DNA of 12,576 nucleotides from Pseudomonadota bacterium (GTDB lineage: Bacteria > Pseudomonadota > Alphaproteobacteria > Rhizobiales > Beijerinckiaceae). The notes beneath the pieces were generated by a model. It was not told the DNA's origin and made no database searches. It saw only the letters and a list, made by a program, of their open reading frames with translations. The position numbers and the translations under genes were made by a program. This document shows, piece after piece, positions 7,301 to 12,576 of this stretch; position 1 is the stretch's first letter, and the number at the start of each line of letters is the position of its first letter. The stretch covers positions 1 to 12,576 of the forward strand of contig JAFAEL010000162.1 in assembly GCA_023423995.1 (NCBI GenBank), read 5' to 3'.

Positions 7301-7313
7301 CTTGAACTTCAAG
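7301..7313. promoter_or_regulatory. Perfect palindrome CTTGAA-C-TTCAAG, candidate operator
   Basis: Six-base arms surround a central base in the divergent gap. The site overlaps the end of a minus-strand -10-like hexamer (7312-7317) and the expected transcription start of dctP, where a repressor would block transcription. The symmetry is seen directly. The regulator is not in the window, so the assignment is inference. Confidence 0.45.
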
Positions 7314-7339
7314 TACATACTCCTGAATTGTCGCGTCAA
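7312..7339 (-). promoter_or_regulatory. Candidate sigma-70-type promoter for dctPQM
   Basis: On the minus strand TTGACG (plus bases 7334-7339) matches five of six -35 bases, and TGTACT (7312-7317) matches four of six -10 bases, with a 16-base spacer. Transcription would start near 7305, leaving a leader of about 50 bases before dctP. This was found by eye only. Confidence 0.35.
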
Positions 7340-7362
7340 GGCTAGCTTCGGCAAGTTGCGCC

Positions 7363-7379
7363 GCAGCAAACCTTGCTGC
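7363..7379. promoter_or_regulatory. Perfect palindrome GCAGCAA-ACC-TTGCTGC, candidate operator or hairpin
   Basis: Seven-base perfect arms surround three bases. Part of it (AACCTTGC, 7369-7376) also forms an 8-base perfect inverted pair with GCAAGGTT at 7393-7400, which runs into a TTGACA hexamer. It lies about 20 bases upstream of that -35-like element, a usual place for an activator or repressor of the rightward operon. Its sequence is unrelated to the palindrome at 7301-7313. Confidence 0.4.
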
Positions 7380-7398
7380 TCTGCACTGAACGGCAAGG

Positions 7399-7427
7399 TT
7401 GACAGGCCATGTCGCCTGAACGATCTG
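7399..7427 (+). promoter_or_regulatory. Consensus -35 hexamer TTGACA upstream of the CoA-ester operon
   Basis: TTGACA at 7399-7404 is a perfect -35 match. The -10 position at normal spacing (GATCTG, 7422-7427) is poor, so the promoter may depend on an activator or not be real. Transcription would begin around 7434, very close to the candidate start codons at 7431, 7437 and 7452. Confidence 0.25.
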
Positions 7428-7436
7428 TCCATGGGC

Positions 7437-8693
7437 ATGAACGGGACTAGCATGGGACCTCTCGCCGGAATTCGTGTGCTGGACCTGACCTCGGTCCTCA
7501 TGGGGCCGTACGCGACACTTCAGCTCGGCGATCTCGGCGCAGACGTCATCAAGGTGGAGGCGCCCGAGGGTGACATCGTCCGGGACATCGGGCCGGGGCG
7601 CAGCGCCAAAATGGGCGGCATGTTCCTGCACACGAACAGGAGCAAACGCAGTGTCGTGATCGACCTGAAACGGCCGGAGGGCCGAGAGGCACTGCTCCGA
7701 CTCGCCGCGACGGCCGATGTGATGATCTGCAACATGCGGCCGAAGGCGCTGGCCCGCCTCGGGCTCGACTACGCAAATGTCAAAGCCGTGCGTCCGGACA
7801 TCATCTTCGTCGGCCTGGTCGGCTTTGGGCAGAGCGGCCCCTACGCGGCAAAGCCGGCCTATGACGACCTCATCCAGGGTGCGTCGGGCGTCCCAGCCCT
7901 CGTCGCCGCAGCGTCGGACGGCACGCCGCGTTACGTTCCCGTGAACATTGCGGACCGGATCGTCGGCCTTTTCGCCGTGCAGGCAATCCTGGCTGCGCTC
8001 GTTCATCGCGAGCGTACCGGGGAAGGCCAGGAGGTCGAGGTTCCGATGTTCGAGACGATGACAGGCTTCGTGCTCGGCGACCATTTCGGCGGCCTCACCT
8101 ACCGGCCTGCGCTCGATCGTGGAGGCTATCCTCGCCTGTTGGCACGCGCGCGGCGGCCTTACGAGACCGCGGACGGCCACATCTGCGTTCTCATCTACAC
8201 CGACAAGCAGTGGCGAAGCTTCTTCAACGCCATCGGCCGGGCCGAGCTCATCGAGGATCCCCGCTTCGCCAGTCTGAAGGCCCGATTGCGAAACATCGAC
8301 GAGGTCTATGGCGAGGTCGGGCGCATCTTCCGCACGCGCAGCACCGCCGAATGGCGGCAAGTGCTGGAGCAGGCGGACATCCCGAACATGCCGATGCACA
8401 GCCTGGAGACCATCCAGGACGATCCGCACCTGAAGGCCGTGGGCTTCTTCGAGGAGATCGAACACCCGATCGAGGGGCCCGTAACCTCCATGCGGGTACC
8501 CTCCCGGTGGTCAGGGACGCAGCCTGTTGCCGGGCGGCCCGCGCCCGCTCTCGGCGAGCATACCCGCGAGGTCCTGGCCGAAGCCGGATTTTCCGACGCG
8601 GAACTCGGCGCGCTCAGCCGGATCGGGGCGGTGCGCGAGGCCGACATCATGCCCATCAGCTCGGGCAGAGAAGCGACAAAGGAAGCGGTCTGA
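7437..8693 (+). CDS. Family III CoA-transferase (CaiB/BaiF)
   Basis: This protein of about 418 residues should transfer CoA between carboxylic acids in the cytoplasm and is the likely activating enzyme of the operon. The family start GPLAGIRVLDLTSVLMGP is at residues 7-24, followed by GDLGADVIKVE (31-41), RSKRSVVIDLK (68-78) and GFGQSGPYA (129-137). The probable catalytic Asp143 (codon 7863-7865) is in AYDDLIQG, aligned with the Asp that carries the acyl intermediate in formyl-CoA transferase. The open frame reaches back to 7194, but family similarity starts only here. ATG 7431, 7437 and 7452 are all possible. None has a strong ribosome binding site; 7452 has GGGA 5 bases upstream. The stop overlaps the next start by one base (TGATG). 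The CoA donor and acceptor are not predictable. Relatives include succinyl-CoA:itaconate and formyl-CoA transferases. Confidence 0.92.
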   Translation: MNGTSMGPLAGIRVLDLTSVLMGPYATLQLGDLGADVIKVEAPEGDIVRDIGPGRSAKMGGMFLHTNRSKRSVVIDLKRPEGREALLRLAATADVMICNMRPKALARLGLDYANVKAVRPDIIFVGLVGFGQSGPYAAKPAYDDLIQGASGVPALVAAASDGTPRYVPVNIADRIVGLFAVQAILAALVHRERTGEGQEVEVPMFETMTGFVLGDHFGGLTYRPALDRGGYPRLLARARRPYETADGHICVLIYTDKQWRSFFNAIGRAELIEDPRFASLKARLRNIDEVYGEVGRIFRTRSTAEWRQVLEQADIPNMPMHSLETIQDDPHLKAVGFFEEIEHPIEGPVTSMRVPSRWSGTQPVAGRPAPALGEHTREVLAEAGFSDAELGALSRIGAVREADIMPISSGREATKEAV

Positions 8694-9859
8694 TGGACTT
8701 TGCACTCACGGCCGACCAAGAGGCGATCCAGGAAGCGGTCGCGTCCATCTGCGCCCGTTTCGACGACGAGTACTGGCATCAGCGGGACCTGAAGGGCGGC
8801 TTCCCGACCGACTTCTACGACGCCATGGCCGAGGGCGGTTGGCTCGGGATCTGCGTGCCCGAGGCGTATGGCGGTTCGGGGCTCGGCGTAACCGAGGCCG
8901 CGATCATGATGCGCACGATCGCGGAATCCGGCGCCGGCATGTCCGGCGCCTCAGCGGTCCACATCAACGTCTTCGGCCTCAACCCGGTCGTCGTCTTCGG
9001 AACGGAAGAGCAGAAGCTGCGCATGCTCCCGCCGATGCTGAAGGGGCAGGAGAAGGCCTGCTTCGCCGTCACCGAGCCCAACACCGGACTGAATACGACG
9101 CAGCTCAAGACGCGAGCCGTGAAGCGAGGCGATCGCTACGTCGTCAACGGCCAGAAGGTCTGGATCTCGACCGCCCAGGTCGCAAAGAAGATCCTCCTGC
9201 TTGCCCGCACGACCCCGCTCGACGAGGTGAAGAAGCCGACACACGGCCTCACCCTGTTCTACACGGATTTCGACCGCAGCCGGATCAAGGTCCACGAGAT
9301 CGAGAAGATGGGCCGCAAGGCCGTCGACTCCAACGAGCTGTTTATCGAGGATTTCGAAATCCCTGAGGAGGACCGCATCGGCGAGGAAGGCCGCGGGTTC
9401 GAATACATCCTGCATGGGATGAACCCGGAGCGGGTGCTCATCGCCGCCGAGGCGATCGGGCTTGGCCGCCTGGCGCTCTCACGCGCAACCGCCTACGCGA
9501 AGGAGCGGATCGTCTTCAATCGTCCGATCGGCCAGAACCAGGCGATCCAGCATCCTCTCGCCGTCAACTGGATGGAGCTCGAAGCCGCGTGGCTGATGAC
9601 CATGTCCGCCGCCTGGCAGTATGACAACGACCTCCCCTGCGGCGCGGCCGCGAACGCGGCCAAGTACCTGGCCGGCGAAGCCGGCTTCAACGCCTGCCAG
9701 CAGGCCGTCATGACCCATGGCGGCTTCGGCTACGCCAAGGAATACCACGTCGAGCGCTACCTCCGAGAAGTGATGGTCCCGCGGATTGCGCCGATCAGCC
9801 CCCAGCTGGTGATGTGCTTCATCGCAGAGCGCGTGCTCGGCCTGCCAAAATCCTACTGA
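8693..9859 (+). CDS. Acyl-CoA dehydrogenase, IVD-like catalytic glutamate
   Basis: This 388-residue flavoprotein has the standard length and should introduce an alpha,beta double bond into an acyl-CoA, passing electrons to ETF. Visible are the N-terminal helical part, CFAVTEPNTGLNTT (residues 123-136), VNGQKVWIST (151-160), RPIGQNQAIQHPLA (277-290) and THGGFGYAKEYHVERYLRE (341-359). The Glu used by medium- and short-chain enzymes (Glu376 in MCAD) aligns with Pro367 in RIAPISP. A Glu in the isovaleryl-CoA dehydrogenase position is present (MNPERVLI, Glu246, codon 9428-9430), suggesting a base placed as in enzymes for branched or long substrates. ATG 8693-8695 shares one base with the preceding stop and has AAAGGA 9 bases upstream. 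It fits oxidation of the CoA ester made by its operon partners. The substrate is unknown. Confidence 0.94.
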   Translation: MDFALTADQEAIQEAVASICARFDDEYWHQRDLKGGFPTDFYDAMAEGGWLGICVPEAYGGSGLGVTEAAIMMRTIAESGAGMSGASAVHINVFGLNPVVVFGTEEQKLRMLPPMLKGQEKACFAVTEPNTGLNTTQLKTRAVKRGDRYVVNGQKVWISTAQVAKKILLLARTTPLDEVKKPTHGLTLFYTDFDRSRIKVHEIEKMGRKAVDSNELFIEDFEIPEEDRIGEEGRGFEYILHGMNPERVLIAAEAIGLGRLALSRATAYAKERIVFNRPIGQNQAIQHPLAVNWMELEAAWLMTMSAAWQYDNDLPCGAAANAAKYLAGEAGFNACQQAVMTHGGFGYAKEYHVERYLREVMVPRIAPISPQLVMCFIAERVLGLPKSY

Positions 9860-9871
9860 GCGCAACCAGAC

Positions 9872-11137
9872 ATGCTTTCCGCCAGTGACCTCGACCTCGC
9901 CAGGCTCGTGCAGCCCGGCGACGTCGTGCTCTGCGGACAAGGCACCGCGGAGCCGCTCACGCTGACCCGGCGGCTGATCGCGCAAAAGGACGAGATCGGT
10001 CCGTTCACGCTGTTCCTGGGGCTCTGCCTCTCGGAGACCTTCCCGAGCGAAGGCACCGGCGGGATCGCATTCAGGAGCTATGGCGGGTTTGGGACGAACG
10101 CCGCGCTCTCGCGGGCGGGCCGGCTCGACGTTCTGCCGTGGCATTACAGCCGGATCGAGCAGGCCTTCGCGACCGGATTCCTGCGCGCCGATGTCGTGCT
10201 TCTGCAACTCGCGCCCCCGCCGCCCGGGCGGGCCGGCTACAGTCTTTCGTTGGCCAACGATTACGTCGCGGCAGCGGCGCGGCACGCCCGGGTCGTCGTG
10301 GGAGAGGTCAACCCGAACGCACCTTGGACCCATGGCGCGAGATTGGATTGGCGAGAGCCGGATCTGCTCGTGGCGGCGGAACTGCCGCCACAGGAGCTCA
10401 AACCGTCCCGTTTCGGCGAGACGGAGGAGCGGATCGCCCGGCATATCGCGGACCGCATCCCTGATGGCGCCTGCCTGCAATTCGGGGTCGGCGCGGCACC
10501 CACTGCGGCGCTGTCCGGTCTGCGGCATCACAAGGAGCTCTCGATCCATTCCGGCGTGTTGGGAGACGTCTGCCTGGACCTGATCGAGGCGGGGGCAGTC
10601 ACGAACGCCTACAAGCCCGTCGACCGCGGCGTGAGCACGACCAACACCGTGCTCGGCACACGTCGCCTGTTCGACCACGTCCACGACAATCCGGCGGTCC
10701 AGGTCCGGCCCGCCGCCCACACGCACGATCATGCCACGATCGCAGCCATTCCCAACTTCCGCGCGATCAACTCGGCGGTCGAGATCGATCTCACCGGACA
10801 GGTGAACGCCGAGACGGCCGGCGGCCGTTACGTCGGCGCTGTCGGTGGGCAGGTGGATTTCGTGCGCGGTGCGCTCGCAGGTGACGGTGGTCGCTCGATC
10901 ATCGCCCTGCCGGCAACTGCGCTGGGCGGGAAGGCCAGCCGGATCGTGCCTCGGCTTGAGACGGTGACCCTGCCGCGCAGTGACGCGGATCTGGTCGTGA
11001 CGGAGCACGGCGTCGCGGACCTGCGCGGGGCAACTTTGAACGAGCGGGCCGAACGGATAATCGCTATCGCGGCGCCCGAGTACCGGGAGGAACTTTCGCG
11101 AGCCTGGCACGACAGGGAATCACAGCATGCAACCTGA
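9872..11137 (+). CDS. Acetyl-CoA hydrolase / 4-hydroxybutyrate CoA-transferase family protein, apparently lacking the catalytic Glu
   Basis: This 421-residue protein belongs to the class I CoA-transferase family that includes 4-hydroxybutyrate CoA-transferase and succinyl-CoA:acetate CoA-transferase. C-terminal hallmarks are clear: LGTRRLFD (residues 261-268), [16 protein letters not shown] (299-314), [13 protein letters not shown] (322-334) and [14 protein letters not shown] (373-386). In active members the covalent-intermediate Glu lies in an H/Y-S/T-E motif (IHTEM-like). Here that place reads [10 protein letters not shown] (223-232), with Gly228 (GGC, 10553-10555). The enzyme may therefore work differently, as a hydrolase or binding protein, or be inactive. 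The frame is intact, so it is not an obvious pseudogene. It starts 12 bases after the dehydrogenase with a weak ribosome binding site, and its end overlaps the next gene by 11 bases. Confidence 0.85.
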   Translation: MLSASDLDLARLVQPGDVVLCGQGTAEPLTLTRRLIAQKDEIGPFTLFLGLCLSETFPSEGTGGIAFRSYGGFGTNAALSRAGRLDVLPWHYSRIEQAFATGFLRADVVLLQLAPPPPGRAGYSLSLANDYVAAAARHARVVVGEVNPNAPWTHGARLDWREPDLLVAAELPPQELKPSRFGETEERIARHIADRIPDGACLQFGVGAAPTAALSGLRHHKELSIHSGVLGDVCLDLIEAGAVTNAYKPVDRGVSTTNTVLGTRRLFDHVHDNPAVQVRPAAHTHDHATIAAIPNFRAINSAVEIDLTGQVNAETAGGRYVGAVGGQVDFVRGALAGDGGRSIIALPATALGGKASRIVPRLETVTLPRSDADLVVTEHGVADLRGATLNERAERIIAIAAPEYREELSRAWHDRESQHAT

Positions 11138-12326
11138 CGGCAAGGCGGCACGGAAGAGGCAGGGTCCTCTCGCCGGGATCAGGATCCTCGAAATGGCGGG
11201 TATCGGGCCGGCACCGATGTGCGCCATGGTGCTCGCCGATGCAGGCGCCGAGGTCCTGCGCATCGACCGGCCGAGCCCGAGCGGCCTCGGCATCGACAAG
11301 CCGGTGCGATTCGATCTGCTGGCGCGAAGTCGACGCTCCGTTGCCGTGGATCTGAAGCATCCTGACGGGATCGCGCTCGTCCTCGATCTTCTCCGCGGTG
11401 CGGATGCGCTGATCGAAGGTTTCCGGCCGGGAACGATGGAGCGGCTAGGCCTCGGCCCGGAGGCGTGCCTCGCGGCTAAGCCTTCGCTGGTCTATGGCCG
11501 CGTGACCGGGTGGGGCCAGACCGGCCCTCTCGCCCATGCCGCCGGGCATGACCTGAACTACATCGCGCTCACCGGCGCGCTGCACGCGACCGGCCGGGCT
11601 GGCGCCCCCCCTACCCCGCCCTTGAACCTCGTGGGCGATTTCGGGGGCGGGGCAATGTACCTCGCTTTCGGGATCACGGCGGCGCTTCTGCACGCCCGCC
11701 AAACCGGCATTGGCCAGGTCGTCGATGCCGCCATGACCGAAGGCGCAGCGAGCCTGATGGCGATGTTCTACGGCCTGCATGCGGCCGGCATGCAGAGCGA
11801 CACGCGGGGTGCCAACCTCCTCGATTCCGGCGCGCCGCACTACGAGGTCTACGAATGCGCCGACGGGCTCTATCTCTCGGTGGCGCCGATCGAGGGCAAG
11901 TTCCGCGAGATCCTCCTGGCCAAAATCGGCGTCGATGCCGAGAGCCTTCCGGACGTCGGCGAGCCTTCGAACTGGCCCAGGGCGAAGGCAGTCCTTGCGG
12001 CACGGTTTCGGGAGAAGCCGCGCGCGGAATGGTGTGCCCTGCTAGAGGGAACGGACGCTTGTGTGGCGCCCGTGCTGTCGCTTGCTGAAGCACCAACCCA
12101 TCCGCACAACGTCGCGCGGGGCAGCTTCGTGACGGTCGACGGCGTCGTACAGCCCGGCCCGGCGCCGCGCTTCTCGGCGACGCCATCCGAGGCGCCGACG
12201 GCTCCTGAGCCTGCCGGGGCCAGCACGGAGAGCGCCCTTCGCGACTGGGGCGTCGCGCCGGAGCGGATTCAGACGCTGCTCGTGTCCGGCGCTATCGGCG
12301 CCAGCGCGGGATCATTGAAGAGTTAG
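11127..12326 (+). CDS. Alpha-methylacyl-CoA racemase-like protein (CaiB/BaiF superfamily)
   Basis: This 399-residue protein shares the family III CoA-transferase fold, but its motifs match alpha-methylacyl-CoA racemase, which epimerises 2-methyl-branched acyl-CoA esters. The three residues that act in the Mycobacterium racemase have counterparts: His141 in [17 protein letters not shown] (codon 11547-11549), Asp171 in NLVGDFGGG (codon 11637-11639) and Glu256 in SVAPIEGKF (codon 11892-11894). [22 protein letters not shown] (from residue 27) and [14 protein letters not shown] (97-110) are also typical. It differs clearly from the first gene of the operon, which keeps the transferase Asp. It starts inside the previous gene (11-base overlap, GGGA 8 bases upstream) and ends 11 bases before the MaoC gene. 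Its presence suggests a substrate with a methyl group next to the thioester. Confidence 0.88.
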   Translation: MQPDGKAARKRQGPLAGIRILEMAGIGPAPMCAMVLADAGAEVLRIDRPSPSGLGIDKPVRFDLLARSRRSVAVDLKHPDGIALVLDLLRGADALIEGFRPGTMERLGLGPEACLAAKPSLVYGRVTGWGQTGPLAHAAGHDLNYIALTGALHATGRAGAPPTPPLNLVGDFGGGAMYLAFGITAALLHARQTGIGQVVDAAMTEGAASLMAMFYGLHAAGMQSDTRGANLLDSGAPHYEVYECADGLYLSVAPIEGKFREILLAKIGVDAESLPDVGEPSNWPRAKAVLAARFREKPRAEWCALLEGTDACVAPVLSLAEAPTHPHNVARGSFVTVDGVVQPGPAPRFSATPSEAPTAPEPAGASTESALRDWGVAPERIQTLLVSGAIGASAGSLKS

Positions 12327-12337
12327 GGAGAACAAGG

Positions 12338-12576
12338 ATGGCGGGTCTCTATTACGAGCAATTCGAGGTCGGACACGAGTTCCGGCATCCGCTGACGCGC
12401 ACCGTGACGGAGATGGACAACACGATGTTCAGCCTCCTCACGCTGAACCCTCAGCCGCTGCACATCGACGCTCACTTCGCGGAAAAGACGGAGTTCGGCC
12501 AGCGCATCTTCAACTCGCTGTACACGCTCGGGATCATGGTCGGCATGACCGTCTATGACACGACGCTCGGGACCAC
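12338..12576 (+). CDS. MaoC-like dehydratase/hydratase, 3' partial
   Basis: The first 79 codons of a gene running off the window were translated by hand. The protein starts MAGLYYEQFEVGHEF and has TVTEMDNTMFS (residues 22-32), TLNPQPLHID (35-44) and TEFGQRIFNSLYTLG (51-65), a hot-dog-fold MaoC pattern. Such proteins hydrate enoyl-CoA esters. In (R)-specific hydratases the dyad is Asp and His in a D-x-N-P-x-H motif. Here His42 is kept, but the Asp position is Asn37 (codon 12446-12448). The NPQPLH form looks like that of MaoC proteins found beside CitE-type lyases, as in C5-dicarboxylate pathways. GGAG lies 8 bases before ATG 12338, and the gene follows the racemase by 11 bases, so it belongs to the same operon. 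Confidence 0.9.
   Translation, partial: MAGLYYEQFEVGHEFRHPLTRTVTEMDNTMFSLLTLNPQPLHIDAHFAEKTEFGQRIFNSLYTLGIMVGMTVYDTTLGT

Noticed and set aside
7194..7436. Upstream extension of the first CoA-transferase to 499 residues
   Set aside because: The added residues are encoded opposite the dctP signal peptide and through the promoter gap, and family similarity begins only after 7452.
7125..8465. 446-codon open frame on the minus strand across the divergent gap
   Set aside because: It is antisense to the first CoA-transferase gene, runs through the regulatory gap and overlaps dctP. No family motif was recognised.
9479..11110. 543-codon open frame on the minus strand
   Set aside because: It lies opposite the acyl-CoA dehydrogenase and CoA-transferase genes, which have clear family motifs. 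The antisense product is Arg/Gly/Asp rich with no recognisable domain, as expected for a GC-rich shadow frame.

Overview
The window is about 12.6 kb of high-GC bacterial chromosome, densely coding, with strong codon bias, Shine-Dalgarno-led genes and translationally coupled overlaps. Gene content and protein style (TRAP transporter, several CoA-transferases, TreS-like GH13 enzyme, DUF4336) suggest an alphaproteobacterium, probably Hyphomicrobiales. That placement is inference from protein resemblance, not from a marker gene. No rRNA, tRNA, CRISPR array, insertion sequence or phage gene was seen.

Left part (1-4288): a 5'-truncated GH13 trehalose-synthase-like enzyme on the + strand meets, tail to tail with a 7-base gap, a leftward series of a zinc alcohol dehydrogenase, a DUF4336 protein and an RmlD-type dTDP-4-dehydrorhamnose reductase. 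These look like ordinary housekeeping or accessory genes. The two longer gaps, upstream of the dehydrogenase and of the DUF4336 gene, hold an inverted repeat and a 21-base-period direct repeat.

Middle (4323-7254, minus strand): a complete tripartite TRAP transporter in the order dctP, dctQ, dctM. A hairpin lies between dctP and dctQ, and dctQ and dctM share a 4-base GTGA overlap. It should import an organic acid, using a periplasmic binding protein and an ion gradient.

Right part (7437-12576, plus strand): divergent from dctP across a 182-base regulatory gap lies a tightly packed operon. It encodes a family III (CaiB/BaiF) CoA-transferase, an acyl-CoA dehydrogenase, an acetyl-CoA hydrolase/4-hydroxybutyrate CoA-transferase homologue, an alpha-methylacyl-CoA racemase-like protein and the start of a MaoC-like hydratase that runs off the window. 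Overlaps or gaps of no more than 12 bases link every pair. The divergent gap has two separate perfect palindromes and promoter-like hexamers.

Working model (inference): the TRAP system imports a carboxylate, probably a 2-methyl-branched acid or dicarboxylate. A CoA-transferase activates it, the racemase equalises the 2-methyl stereochemistry, the dehydrogenase introduces a double bond and the MaoC protein hydrates it. A lyase would be expected just beyond the window. This resembles itaconate, mesaconate and methylsuccinate-type C5 pathways, but the substrate cannot be fixed from sequence. The most unusual detail is that the 4-hydroxybutyrate CoA-transferase homologue appears to lack the catalytic glutamate of its family.
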